Positions 7,784 through 15,997 of a stretch of 58,553 nucleotides of DNA are shown one piece after another. Source of the DNA: Clostridiales bacterium (GTDB taxonomy: Bacteria; Bacillota; Clostridia; Oscillospirales; Oscillospiraceae). Each line of letters starts with the position of its first letter. The first letter of the stretch is position 1. The notes under the pieces are model-generated. The model saw only the letters and a program-made list of their open reading frames with translations. It was not told the DNA's origin and searched no databases. Location of the stretch: the NCBI GenBank assembly GCA_022764045.1, contig JALERU010000043.1, forward strand, positions 1-58,553. The letters run 5' to 3'. The position numbers and the translations under genes were made by a program.

Positions 7784-8764
7784 ATGGGGATCAGAATTGG
7801 TATTTTAGGTTACGGCAACCTGGGCCGTGGCGTGGAGCTGGCTGTGGGCCACTGCCCGGACATGGAGCTGGCGGGGGTGTTTACCCGGCGGGACCCGGCT
7901 GGGGTGAAGATCGCCACGGCGGGGGTGGGGGTCTATCCCCTGGACCGGGCCGAGGCCATGGCGGATGAGATCGACGTGATGATCTTGTGCGGCGGCAGTG
8001 CCACGGACCTGCCCCAGCAGACACCCCGGTTCGCCCGGCTGTTTAATGTGGTGGACAGCTTTGACACCCACGCCAACATCCCCCAGCATTTTGCGCAGGT
8101 GGACGCCGCGGCCAAGGCCGGCGGCAAGGTGGCGGCCATTTCCGTGGGCTGGGACCCGGGGATGTTCTCCCTGAACCGCCTGCTGGCCCAGTCCATCCTG
8201 CCCCAGGGGCAGAGCTACACCTTCTGGGGAAAGGGGGTCAGCCAGGGGCACTCCGACGCCATCCGCCGGATCGACGGGGTGAAGGACGCCCGGCAGTACA
8301 CCATCCCTGTGCCCCAGGCCCTGGAGGCTGTCCGGGCGGGGAGCGCGCCGGAGCTGACCACCCGCCAGAAGCACACCAGGGAGTGCTTTGTAGTGGCGGA
8401 GGAGGGGGCCGACCTGGCCCGCATTGAGCGGGAGATCGTCGCCATGCCCAACTATTTTTCCGACTATGACACCACCGTCCACTTTATCTCCCAGGAGGAG
8501 CTGGAGCGGGACCACAGCGGCATCCCCCACGGGGGCTTTGTGATCCACACCGGGAAAACCGGCGGGGAAAACAACCACGTCATCGAGTATAGCCTGAAGC
8601 TGGACTCCAACCCGGAGTTCACCGCCTCGGTGCTGGTGGCCTACGCCCGGGCGGTGTGCCGCATGAACCGGGAGGGCCAGTCGGGCTGCAAGACCGTCTT
8701 TGACGTGCCTCCCGCCTATCTCTCCCCCCTGTCTGGGGAGGAACTGCGGGAGCATCTGCTGTAA
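7784..8764 (+). CDS. ddh: meso-Diaminopimelate dehydrogenase
   Basis: 326 residues. N-terminal Rossmann fold IRIGILGYGNLGRGVELAV binds NADP, and VFTRRDP, ILCGGSATDLPQQTP, NVVDSFDTHANIP and AISVGWDPGMFSLNR are characteristic of Ddh. The enzyme makes meso-diaminopimelate in one step from tetrahydrodipicolinate, ammonia and NADPH, feeding peptidoglycan and lysine synthesis in the cytoplasm. Length matches the family (about 320-330). The ATG follows AAAGGAGAGG. It is immediately followed by a strong terminator; co-transcription with the upstream AraC gene is possible but not required. Confidence 0.93.
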   Translation: MGIRIGILGYGNLGRGVELAVGHCPDMELAGVFTRRDPAGVKIATAGVGVYPLDRAEAMADEIDVMILCGGSATDLPQQTPRFARLFNVVDSFDTHANIPQHFAQVDAAAKAGGKVAAISVGWDPGMFSLNRLLAQSILPQGQSYTFWGKGVSQGHSDAIRRIDGVKDARQYTIPVPQALEAVRAGSAPELTTRQKHTRECFVVAEEGADLARIEREIVAMPNYFSDYDTTVHFISQEELERDHSGIPHGGFVIHTGKTGGENNHVIEYSLKLDSNPEFTASVLVAYARAVCRMNREGQSGCKTVFDVPPAYLSPLSGEELREHLL

Positions 8765-8784
8765 GGGGATTCCTCAACCAAATC

Positions 8785-8819
8785 AAAACCGGCACGGCAA
8801 ATTTGCCGTGCCGGTTTTT
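8785..8819 (+). terminator. Strong bidirectional terminator
   Basis: A perfect 17-bp palindrome-like stem (AAAACCGGCACGGCAAA and its complement) with T- and A-runs at its ends, between convergent ddh and the XRE membrane regulator. Confidence 0.9.
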
Positions 8820-8856
8820 GCTCCCGCCCAATGGCCAGGGGCTGGTTTTCGCCAGG

Positions 8857-9855
8857 TTAAGGGGTAGGGGGTTTCTTTTTTATGGCGGCCAGCATCCCGC
8901 ACACGGCGCCGTAGAGCACGCCGGCACAGGGCCAGACGATCCAGGTGATGTGCCAGTTGTCGGTGAGGAAGCTCCAGGCCAGGTAGATGGTGGTGACCAG
9001 GCACCAATAGATCCGCCCCAGGGGGGCGGCGTCCTGGCGGCGGCGCTTATTTTTCCGGGTGTAGTCCCCCTCCTCCAGCAGCCGCTGGAAGGCGCCGAAC
9101 ACGGTGCCGGAGCGCACCAGGAGAAAGACGCCCAAGGCCACCAGGACCAGACAGAGGCATACCCCAAAGAGGGCCGTCAGCTCGCTGTCAAAGGCGGCGG
9201 CCACCATGATGGGGACGGCGCTGAGGATGCACAGGGCCACGCCCGCCACCAGAGAGAGGGTGTGGGTGGGCTCGTACTTGGCCTTTTGCTTTTCTACAAT
9301 GCCGGTGACCCCGTATAACAGCTCAATGGGCTCTGTATCCAGGAAGGCGTAGGGGGAGCGCTTCTTGCCGGAAAGAAGGAACAGAGAAACCCCCAGGGCC
9401 ACCAACACCAGCAGGATGGTCAGACCGCTGCCGGCGGCCACGGCCTCGGGCAGAACCGCCGGGGTGGCGATCTCTGACAGACCGCTCAGGAGAAGGAGCG
9501 CAACGGGGGAGAGGATGCAGAGGGAGACTCCCAGGGCGATCTTGCCGGCAGTGGCCCGGACTAGGTCCAGGTAGGTGCTGGCTTCCTCCAGGGAGACCCT
9601 GCGGACGGAGTCCGGAGAAGCGGGCTCGGGGAGCTCTTCCTGGGGCTGGGGCGCTTCCATAGAATCCTTTAATAGATAGTCGGTGCTGACGCCGAAGAGC
9701 TGGCTGAGTTTCAGGATCTTGTCCAGGTCCGGGATGGAGGCGGCGCTCTCCCACTTGGATACCGATTGCCTGGAGATCCCCAGGTGCTGGGCCAGGTCCT
9801 CCTGGGACCAACCCTGTTTTTTTCTCAATTCTATGATTTTATCTGCTAAGATCAT
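8857..9855 (-). CDS. XRE-family regulator with C-terminal membrane domain
   Basis: 332 residues. The N-terminal HTH (residues 1-62) reads IIELRKKQGWSQEDLAQHLG then ISRQSVSKWESAASIPDLDK, a very common Firmicute type. After an acidic/proline linker there are several hydrophobic segments (IALGVSLCILSPVALLLLSG; LTILLVLVALGVSLFLLSG; LVAGVALCILSAVPIMVAA; LFGVCLCLVLVALGVFLLV) and a C-terminal IYLAWSFLTDNWHITWIVWP segment. It is probably a membrane-anchored regulator of unknown signal. AGGAGG precedes the ATG. It is a stand-alone unit. Confidence 0.85.
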   Translation of the reverse strand: MILADKIIELRKKQGWSQEDLAQHLGISRQSVSKWESAASIPDLDKILKLSQLFGVSTDYLLKDSMEAPQPQEELPEPASPDSVRRVSLEEASTYLDLVRATAGKIALGVSLCILSPVALLLLSGLSEIATPAVLPEAVAAGSGLTILLVLVALGVSLFLLSGKKRSPYAFLDTEPIELLYGVTGIVEKQKAKYEPTHTLSLVAGVALCILSAVPIMVAAAFDSELTALFGVCLCLVLVALGVFLLVRSGTVFGAFQRLLEEGDYTRKNKRRRQDAAPLGRIYWCLVTTIYLAWSFLTDNWHITWIVWPCAGVLYGAVCGMLAAIKKKPPTP

Positions 9856-9994
9856 GCAGAATTCCTCCTCATATGTTCTGTACTCGAGCGTGTTTATTGT
9901 AGCAGAAATTCCGGTTGCACGCCACCAAGTGGGCTTAGAAATCTGTCAACTGGCAGTTGCGGGGGAAACCCGGGGAAAAAATCTCAAAAACCCA

Positions 9995-10023
9995 TTGACA
10001 AGGTGGGGAAAAGATGGTATTGT
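9995..10023 (+). promoter_or_regulatory. Promoter of the leader peptide-metY-cysK unit
   Basis: TTGACA (9995-10000), 17-bp spacer, TATTGT (10018-10023). Transcription would start near 10030 and include the 42-codon leader and the terminator. Confidence 0.8.
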
Positions 10024-10071
10024 ATTACCAACTTAATTGATAGGGAAATAAAACGGAAAGGAGAACCCACC

Positions 10072-10200
10072 ATGAAGAAGACCATGACCACTGGTATGAT
10101 GAATCTGTGCGAGCACATGTGGCGTTGTCCCATGGGCGGCTGTTGTGCTGGAATGGTTCCCGGGGGTTCTCCAAAAAAGGGAGAACCTGATGCGCCGTGA
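10072..10200 (+). CDS. Met/Cys-rich leader peptide, candidate attenuator
   Basis: 42 codons with a strong ribosome site (GGAAAGGAG, 8-9 nt before ATG). The first 28 residues contain seven Met and four Cys, in MKKTMTTGMMNLCEHMWRCP then MGGCCAGM, including a Cys-Cys pair. This composition is extreme and matches the products of the downstream sulfur-assimilation genes. A hairpin lies within the 3' half (GGTTCTCC-aaaaaag-GGAGAACC) and an intrinsic terminator follows at 10224-10258. The reading is a ribosome-mediated attenuator in which scarcity of charged tRNA-Cys or tRNA-Met stalls the ribosome. A small metal-binding peptide is the alternative. Function is inference. Confidence 0.6.
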   Translation: MKKTMTTGMMNLCEHMWRCPMGGCCAGMVPGGSPKKGEPDAP

Positions 10201-10223
10201 TTGGCGGCGCAGCCTGTTTTTGG

Positions 10224-10258
10224 CCGGGGGACAAAGGTGTCTCCCGGTTTCATTTTTT
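10224..10258 (+). terminator. Intrinsic terminator between leader peptide and metY (attenuator)
   Basis: Stem CCGGGGGACA / TGTCTCCCGG (10224-10233, 10238-10247) followed by TTTCATTTTTT. It sits 24 bp after the leader stop and about 120 bp before metY on the same transcript. The 5' arm can also pair, with two G-U pairs, to TTCCCGG inside the leader coding region just after the Cys-Cys codons, a possible antiterminator. Confidence 0.7.
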
Positions 10259-10381
10259 AGGTGGTGAGGAAATGAACCGTCACTTTCAGGGCCTGTTACG
10301 GGCGAATTTCCGGTTTGGTCGAATGTGTTGCTGCGGGGAAGATAGTGACTGACATTTGGATCAAGAAAGGAAAGAATTATT

Positions 10382-11668
10382 ATGGCAAACTATCATTTTG
10401 AGACCCTTCAGCTCCACGTGGGTCAGGAACAGCCCGATCCCGCCACCGACGCACGGGCGGTTCCCATTTATCAGACGACATCCTACGTCTTCCGGAACGC
10501 CGCCCACGCGGCGGCCCGGTTTGGTCTGGCGGACCCCGGCAACATCTACGGCCGTCTGACCAACTCCACCCAAGGCGTTTTTGAAGACCGCATCGCCGCA
10601 CTGGAAGGCGGCGTGGCCGGCTTGGCTGTGGCCTCCGGCGCCGCGGCCATCAGCTACACCATCCAGGCCCTGGCCCAGGCGGGGGACCATGTGGTGGCCC
10701 AGAAGACCATCTACGGCGGCACCTATAACCTGCTGGCCCACACCCTGCCCCTTTATGGGGTCTCCACCACTTTCGTGGACGCCCACGACTTGGAGAAGCT
10801 GGAAGGGGCCATTCAGGAGAACACCAAGGCCGTTTTCATCGAGACCTTGGGCAACCCCAACGCCGATATCCCCGACATCGACGCCATCGCAGCCATCGCC
10901 CATCAGCACGGCCTGCCCCTGGTGATCGACAATACCTTTGGCACTCCCTACCTGATCCGCCCCATCGAGCACGGCGCGGACATCGTGGTCCACTCCGCCA
11001 CCAAGTTCATCGGCGGCCACGGCACCACCTTGGGTGGCGTCATCGTGGACGGGGGCAAGTTTGACTGGAAGGCCAGCGGCAAGTATGCCCCCATCGCGGA
11101 GCCCAACCCCAGCTATCACGGCGTCTCCTTCGTGGAGGCGGCGTGGCCGGCGGCCTTTGTGACCTATATCCGGGCCATCCTGCTGCGGGATACCGGCGCG
11201 ACCCTGGCGCCCATCAGCGCGTTCCTGCTGCTGCAGGGCGTGGAGACCCTGTCCCTCCGCCTGGAGCGCCACGCGGAAAACACCAAGAAGGTGGTGGAGT
11301 TCTTAGCCAAGCATCCCCAGGTGGAAAAGGTCAATCACCCCAGCCTGCCTGACCATCCCGACCACGCCCTGTATCAGAAATACTTCCCCAACGGCGGTGC
11401 TTCCATCTTTACCTTTGAGATCAAGGGCGGCCAGGAGGAAGCCCACAAATTCATTGACAGCCTGGAAATCTTCTCCCTGCTGGCCAACGTGGCGGATGTG
11501 AAGAGCCTGGTCATCCACCCGGCCACCACCACCCACTCCCAGTTGACGGAAGGAGAACTGGCCGACCAGGGCATCCGGCCCAACACCATCCGGCTGTCCA
11601 TTGGCACGGAGCACATTGAAGATATTCTCGCGGACCTGGAAAAGGGGTTCGCGGCGGTGAAGCATTGA
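10382..11668 (+). CDS. metY: O-acetylhomoserine sulfhydrylase (MetY-type)
   Basis: 428 residues of the Cys/Met metabolism PLP family. ALEGGVAGLAVASGAAA and YGGTYNLLAHTLP bind the cofactor phosphate, ETLGNPNADIPDI and VIDNTFGTPYL surround the ring, and Lys208 in VVHSATKFIGGHG is the Schiff-base lysine. Length and the long C-terminal insert fit O-acetylhomoserine aminocarboxypropyltransferases, which condense O-acetylhomoserine with sulfide to homocysteine, rather than the roughly 380-residue gamma-lyases. It is 15 bp upstream of cysK and clearly co-transcribed. Leader peptide and terminator upstream suggest amino-acid-responsive attenuation. Confidence 0.92.
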   Translation: MANYHFETLQLHVGQEQPDPATDARAVPIYQTTSYVFRNAAHAAARFGLADPGNIYGRLTNSTQGVFEDRIAALEGGVAGLAVASGAAAISYTIQALAQAGDHVVAQKTIYGGTYNLLAHTLPLYGVSTTFVDAHDLEKLEGAIQENTKAVFIETLGNPNADIPDIDAIAAIAHQHGLPLVIDNTFGTPYLIRPIEHGADIVVHSATKFIGGHGTTLGGVIVDGGKFDWKASGKYAPIAEPNPSYHGVSFVEAAWPAAFVTYIRAILLRDTGATLAPISAFLLLQGVETLSLRLERHAENTKKVVEFLAKHPQVEKVNHPSLPDHPDHALYQKYFPNGGASIFTFEIKGGQEEAHKFIDSLEIFSLLANVADVKSLVIHPATTTHSQLTEGELADQGIRPNTIRLSIGTEHIEDILADLEKGFAAVKH

Positions 11669-11683
11669 AAGGAGCATTTTACC

Positions 11684-12616
11684 ATGTCTAACATTTACAC
11701 TTCTGCTGACCAGCTGGTGGGCAAGACCCCGCTACTGGAGCTGACCCACATTGAGAACGCCTTTGGGCTGAAGGCCAAGATTTTGGCCAAGCTGGAGTAT
11801 TTGAACCCTGCTGGGTCTGTCAAGGACCGGATCGCCAAGGCCATGATCGACGACGCAGAGGCCGGCGGCAAGCTGAAGGAGGGCTCTGTCATCATTGAGC
11901 CCACCAGCGGCAACACAGGCATCGGCCTGGCCGCGGTGGCGGCGGCCCGGGGCTATCGGATCATCATTGTGATGCCCGAAACCATGAGCGTGGAGCGCCG
12001 GCAGCTGATGAAGGCCTATGGAGCCGAGCTGGTGCTCACCGAGGGGGCCAAGGGCATGAAGGGCGCCATTGCCAAGGCTGAGGAGCTGGCCAAGGAGATT
12101 CCCAACAGCTTTATCCCCGGCCAGTTTGTCAACCCCGCCAACCCCAAGGCCCACCGGGAGACCACGGGGCCGGAGATCTATGCCGACACCGATGGGCAGG
12201 TGGACTTCTTTGTGGCCGGCGTAGGAACCGGCGGCACGGTGACCGGCGTGGGTCAGTATCTGAAAGAGAAAAAGCCGGGGGTGGCCGTGGTGGCCGTGGA
12301 ACCGGCCGACTCCCCGGTGCTGTCCAAGGGGACTGCGGGGTCCCATAAGATCCAGGGCATCGGCGCGGGCTTTGTGCCGGATGTGCTGGACACCGGGGTG
12401 TACGACGAGGTCATTCCCGTCACCAACGAGGACGCCTTTGCAACGGGCAAGCTGGTGGGGAAGCAGGAGGGGGTCCTGGTGGGGATTTCCTCCGGCGCGG
12501 CGGTTTGGGCGGCCATTCAGCTGGCGAAACGGCCGGAGAGTGAGGGCAAGACCATTGTGGCCCTGCTGCCGGACACCGGAGACCGGTATTTATCCACCCC
12601 GCTGTTTGCGGATTGA
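11684..12616 (+). CDS. cysK: Cysteine synthase A
   Basis: 310 residues of O-acetylserine sulfhydrylase. [10 protein letters not shown] opens the fold, Lys47 in [12 protein letters not shown] carries [16 protein letters not shown] is the substrate-carboxylate loop, [12 protein letters not shown] binds the PLP phosphate, and [12 protein letters not shown] closes the C-terminus. It converts O-acetylserine and sulfide to cysteine. AAAGGAG precedes the ATG, 15 bp after metY, so sulfide can flow to either cysteine or homocysteine from one transcript. A strong terminator follows. Confidence 0.95.
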   Translation: MSNIYTSADQLVGKTPLLELTHIENAFGLKAKILAKLEYLNPAGSVKDRIAKAMIDDAEAGGKLKEGSVIIEPTSGNTGIGLAAVAAARGYRIIIVMPETMSVERRQLMKAYGAELVLTEGAKGMKGAIAKAEELAKEIPNSFIPGQFVNPANPKAHRETTGPEIYADTDGQVDFFVAGVGTGGTVTGVGQYLKEKKPGVAVVAVEPADSPVLSKGTAGSHKIQGIGAGFVPDVLDTGVYDEVIPVTNEDAFATGKLVGKQEGVLVGISSGAAVWAAIQLAKRPESEGKTIVALLPDTGDRYLSTPLFAD

Positions 12617-12630
12617 ACCAGACAAGAGAA

Positions 12631-12675
12631 GAGCCGGAGGGCGCCGTTAAAAGCTGGCGTCCTCCGGCTCGTTTT
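12631..12675 (+). terminator. Bidirectional terminator between cysK and HD gene
   Basis: GAGCCGGAGG / CCTCCGGCTC outer stem with an inner GCGCC-like extension and GTTTTC after it. It overlaps the last codons of the convergent HD-domain gene. Confidence 0.8.
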
Positions 12676-13153
12676 CTGTTTGGGGCGGGGATGGCTCCGT
12701 CGCCAGAAGGAGGGCCTGAGCCCGGCGGTATTTTTCCCGGCGGGCCAGGTCGGCTGGGGTGACGGTGTCCAGACGGGACAGGTCACTGTTGTGGGCCAGG
12801 TCGGCCAGCTTGACCCTTCGGGCCAGGGGGTCGTGGCGGAGGGCAGCGATGTAGTCCAGGTAGGGGATGTCTGGGTGGTGGCACAGGAGGGACAGGGCGT
12901 GGAGGACGGCGGGGGGAAAGCCCGCCTGGCGGAGGTCGGAGAGGGTGAGGGGGGAGTCCTCCAGCACGTCGTGGAGGAGGGCGGTGCAGATGGCCTCTTC
13001 GGTGTCCATCTGCTCGGCCAGGTGGAGGGGGTGGATGAAGTAAGGGAGGCCGCTTTTGTCCTGCTGGTCCTTGTGGGCGGCCCAGCAGAGGGCCAGGGCC
13101 TTTTTGGTCAGGGGCGTGTACTGCAGGCCGGTGGGGAGGGGGGTGTTTTTCAT
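12647..13153 (-). CDS. HD-domain hydrolase, MESH1/RelA-SpoT-hydrolase-like
   Basis: 168 residues. A single HD domain: KALALCWAAHKDQQDKSGLP then YFIHPLHLAEQM supplies the first His, LLHDVLEDSPLT the HD pair, and VKLADLAHNSDLSRLD the C-terminal Asp-bearing motif (typical KxADxxxN). This resembles the hydrolase half of (p)ppGpp synthetase/hydrolases and MESH1-type small alarmone hydrolases, with no synthetase domain. It could hydrolyse (p)ppGpp or a related nucleotide; substrate is inferred. It is a single gene, convergent with cysK, and its stop lies inside the shared terminator. Confidence 0.8.
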   Translation of the reverse strand: MKNTPLPTGLQYTPLTKKALALCWAAHKDQQDKSGLPYFIHPLHLAEQMDTEEAICTALLHDVLEDSPLTLSDLRQAGFPPAVLHALSLLCHHPDIPYLDYIAALRHDPLARRVKLADLAHNSDLSRLDTVTPADLARREKYRRAQALLLATEPSPPQTENEPEDASF

Positions 13154-13322
13154 GGGGCACCGCCTTTCTTGGGTTGCCTTTATTCTATCGGAAACGGGAA
13201 AAATGGGAAGGGGACGAGGGCGTGGGACAAAAATTTCTTGTAATTTTCAGGGAAGGGTGGTAGGCTATATTTGAGACTTTTTTGTTTGACACCGGGGTCT
13301 TCCCCGGTGGGAGGAGAAGGTT

Positions 13323-15047
13323 ATGAAAAAACGGATGTTCGCAGGACTCTTGTCGGCCCTGCTCTTGGTGGGCGCCCTCTGCGGCTGTCAGGAGGAAACA
13401 CCCCAGGAGGTGGGCGGCATCGGCAGCCAGGAGGCCGGGGAGGAAAAGAAGCCCATCTCCGGCGGCGAGCTGGTGATCGGAACCTTGCAAGACCTGGACG
13501 AGGACCTGGAACCCTATGGGGCGGCGGCGGAAACCAGGGAAATCCTATTTAATGTATACGAGGGCCTGGTGAAGGCCGACGCCAAGGGTGACTATGTGCC
13601 GGCGGTGGCGGCGGAGAGCACAGTGTCGAAGGATGGGCTGACCTATACCTTTCCCCTGCGGGAGGGGGTGTCCTTCCACAATGGAGACCCTGTGACGGCC
13701 CAGGACGTCATTGCCTCCTTCGCCGCCTGCGAGGCGGGCACGGAGGACTCCGCCCTGGCCCAGGCCCTTTCCAACGTGCTGCGGGTGACGGACCAGGAGG
13801 GGACCGTCACCGTGACCCTGCGTCAGCCGGACCCTGACTTCTTGAGCTATGTGAGCCTGGTCTACATCATCCCTGCAGAGGGGAACCAACCCTTGGGTGA
13901 GGAGGAAGACGACCGGGAGGGCGAAAGCGGCCAGAGCAGCCAGACCGACCGGACTGGACGGACGGACCGAAGCAATGGGAGCAGCCGGACCAATGGGAGC
14001 CAGCAGATTCGTTCCACCGACCGGGAGGGGCAGGACAGCCGCCCGGTGGGAACGGGGCCCTTCCAGGTCTCGGAGGACCAAGAGGAACGGAGCGACCTGG
14101 TGCTGGAGCGGTTTGACGGCTACTGGGGGGAGAAAGCCTATCTGGACAAGGTGACCTTCCGGGAATACGCTGCCTCCAGCCGGCTGACGGCGGACCTGGA
14201 GGAGGGCGTTTTGGACATGGTCCTCCACCTGAGCCAGGAGGAGCTGGAGAGCGTGAGCGCCAGCAGCTATAAGATCCTGGAAGGCAGCCGGAACCAGGTC
14301 CAGACCCTTTATCTGAACCACGCCGAGGCGCCCTTTGACGATGAAAGGGTGTGCCAGGCCATCGGCTGCGCGGTGGATGTGGACGGGATTCTCTCCCTGG
14401 CCGGCGAGAGCGCCGGGACCAAGGTGGGGGGGCCCATTTACCCTGCCCTGGCCAAGTATTATGAGGCGGCGCTGGCGGAGAAGGTCACCCAGGACGTGGA
14501 AAAAGCCAAGGAGCTGCTGGCCGAGGCCGGCTATGAGGACGGGTTTTCTATGACCATCCTCGTGCCGTCCAACGACCCCATTCACGAGACCGTGGCGGAG
14601 CTGCTGGCCGGGCAACTGGCCGAGGCAGACATCCGGGCGACGGTCCGGGCGGTGTCTTGGGAGACCTGGATGTCCCAGGTCTATGAGAAGAGGGACTTCC
14701 AGAGCACACTGGTCAGCTTTGGCGCCGCCGTCTGCAGTGCGGAGGCGGTGCTGGAGTCCTGGAGCAGCGACAGCCCGGGGAATTTCAGCGGCTATGAGGA
14801 CCCCCAGTACGACAGCTTGCTGGACCAGGCCGCCGCAGCTACGGAGGAAGCAGAACAGATCAGCCTGTATCAGCAGGGAGCCCGGCGGCTGGTGGAGAAC
14901 GGCGCGGGGGTCTTTGTGCAGGACCTGCCGGACTTTGTGGCCGTGCGGACCTATGTGGACGGCTATCAGTTTTATCCCCTGCAGGCATTGAATCTGGCGG
15001 GCCTCTATTACGCCCAGGACACGGGCGCTCCCGCGGAAGAGACTTGA
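13323..15047 (+). CDS. Extracellular solute-binding lipoprotein, ABC peptide family (family 5)
   Basis: 574 residues. Lipoprotein signal MKKRMFAGLLSALLLVGALC with Cys at the lipobox (LCGC), so it is anchored on the outer face of the membrane. Family-5 binding-protein features follow: NVYEGLVKADAKGDYVPAVA, LTYTFPLREGVSFHNGDPVT and SRLTADLEEGVLDM, plus a C-terminal helical lobe. A roughly 45-residue Ser/Thr/Asp/Arg/Gly-rich repeat-like insertion (about residues 195-240) interrupts the fold. No permease or ATPase genes adjoin it, so it is an orphan binding protein. An ACCGGGG/CCCCGGT hairpin lies just before the ribosome site. Confidence 0.85.
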   Translation: MKKRMFAGLLSALLLVGALCGCQEETPQEVGGIGSQEAGEEKKPISGGELVIGTLQDLDEDLEPYGAAAETREILFNVYEGLVKADAKGDYVPAVAAESTVSKDGLTYTFPLREGVSFHNGDPVTAQDVIASFAACEAGTEDSALAQALSNVLRVTDQEGTVTVTLRQPDPDFLSYVSLVYIIPAEGNQPLGEEEDDREGESGQSSQTDRTGRTDRSNGSSRTNGSQQIRSTDREGQDSRPVGTGPFQVSEDQEERSDLVLERFDGYWGEKAYLDKVTFREYAASSRLTADLEEGVLDMVLHLSQEELESVSASSYKILEGSRNQVQTLYLNHAEAPFDDERVCQAIGCAVDVDGILSLAGESAGTKVGGPIYPALAKYYEAALAEKVTQDVEKAKELLAEAGYEDGFSMTILVPSNDPIHETVAELLAGQLAEADIRATVRAVSWETWMSQVYEKRDFQSTLVSFGAAVCSAEAVLESWSSDSPGNFSGYEDPQYDSLLDQAAAATEEAEQISLYQQGARRLVENGAGVFVQDLPDFVAVRTYVDGYQFYPLQALNLAGLYYAQDTGAPAEET

Positions 15048-15066
15048 ACAAATGAACTGTGGTAAG

Positions 15067-15099
15067 ATCTGACGGGAGCCTTGCCCCCGTCAGATTTTT
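15067..15099 (+). terminator. Rho-independent terminator
   Basis: ATCTGACGGG / CCCGTCAGAT stem followed by TTTTC, 20 bp after the binding-protein stop. Confidence 0.85.
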
Positions 15100-15122
15100 C
15101 TGTATCGAGAGGAGAAATTGCC

Positions 15123-15665
15123 ATGTTTACCGACGGAAGAAGCAAGCGTGTGCTCTTTTTGGCTCACTGCGCCCTGAACCAAAACGCCATCTCAGACGGC
15201 ACGGCGGACTATCCCGGGGCCCACGGGGACCTGCTCCGGCTGCTGCTGGAGCAGGGCGTGGGGCTGGTGCAGCTCCCCTGCCCGGAACTGCGGTGCCTGG
15301 GCCTGGATCGGGGAGACCCCCGAGGTGGGTCGCGCCCGGTGGTGGTGGAAAACACGCGAATCCGGGGGGAGATGTCCCGGCCGGCGGCCCAGGAAACGCT
15401 GGATGGGCTGGTGGAAGAGGTTTTGTGCCAGGCCAGGGAGTACCGAAAGCACGGTTTCCAACTGGTGGGGGTGGTGGGGATGAACCGCTCCCCCTGCTGC
15501 GGGGTGGAGTCCACCTCCCGGGAGGACCGGGAGGTTCCCGGCCAGGGGGTGTTTATGGAGAAGCTGCTGGCGGCGTTCCGGGCGGAGGGGATGGAGGTCC
15601 CCGCCGTGGGGATTAAGGCCGGGCCGGAGGGGTTGGAGAAGGTGCGGGGGTTGCTGGGGGCATGA
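15123..15665 (+). CDS. TudS-related putative desulfidase (CD3072-like)
   Basis: 180 residues. Three conserved cysteine blocks, LAHCALNQN, QLPCPELRCLG and NRSPCCGVES, are arranged as in TudS/DUF523-type proteins, in which three cysteines bind a [4Fe-4S] cluster that removes sulfur from thiolated substrates. NCBI-style naming would be CD3072 family TudS-related desulfidase. The ATG at 15123 follows GAGGAG by 7 nt. It lies after a terminator and before a repeat region, so it is a single gene. The substrate is not deducible. Confidence 0.75.
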   Translation: MFTDGRSKRVLFLAHCALNQNAISDGTADYPGAHGDLLRLLLEQGVGLVQLPCPELRCLGLDRGDPRGGSRPVVVENTRIRGEMSRPAAQETLDGLVEEVLCQAREYRKHGFQLVGVVGMNRSPCCGVESTSREDREVPGQGVFMEKLLAAFRAEGMEVPAVGIKAGPEGLEKVRGLLGA

Positions 15666-15692
15666 CCTGCGCTGTGGAATCCTCGTAGCACG

Positions 15693-15743
15693 CCCTCATC
15701 CGACCCGGCCTTCGGCCGGCCCACCTTCCCCCCCAGGGGAAGG
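15693..15743 (+). repeat. Interspersed palindromic repeat (CCCTCATCCG type)
   Basis: CCCTCATC, then a CCGGCCTTCGGCCGG hairpin and CTTCCCC...GGGGAAGG. It resembles interspersed intergenic repeats seen across Oscillospiraceae, and together with 15806-15853 is bounded by CCCTCATC/GATGAGGG in inverted orientation. No gene was found in 15666-15997. Confidence 0.6.
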
Positions 15744-15805
15744 CGTTGGCAAAGCCTGTGTGGCTGTTCAGAAAATTATCGCAGTAATAGCTGCAACGTA
15801 ACTCA

Positions 15806-15853
15806 GGCTTCCCCTCGGGGGGAAGCTGTCAGCGCAGCTGACTGATGAGGGGG
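15806..15853 (-). repeat. Interspersed palindromic repeat (CCCTCATCAGTC type)
   Basis: Read on the minus strand it begins CCCCCTCATCAGTCAGCTGC, continues through the GCTGACAGC stem and ends with a CTTCCCC/GGGGAAG stem. It is almost identical to 22335-22380. Confidence 0.75.
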
Positions 15854-15997
15854 CGATTTGGTTGTAACGGGGGATAGAGGAAGCTCACTGCCACTTTGGG
15901 TTGACGGATTTGGGGCGGAGGCCTTATAATGAAGCCGTGTTTGAATATGTCGGGGCTTTTTTGGAAAGCCCTTTTGGAAAGGAGAGGAGAGAAAGCC

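Noticed and set aside
10224..10258. Terminator considered as the end of a stand-alone small gene unrelated to metY
   Set aside because: Not excluded, but no separate promoter is seen between the terminator and metY, and the Met/Cys codon bias links the leader to the downstream genes.
12680..13243. Plus-strand frame opposite the HD-domain gene
   Set aside because: Gly/Val-rich antisense shadow; the HD motifs on the minus strand are clear.
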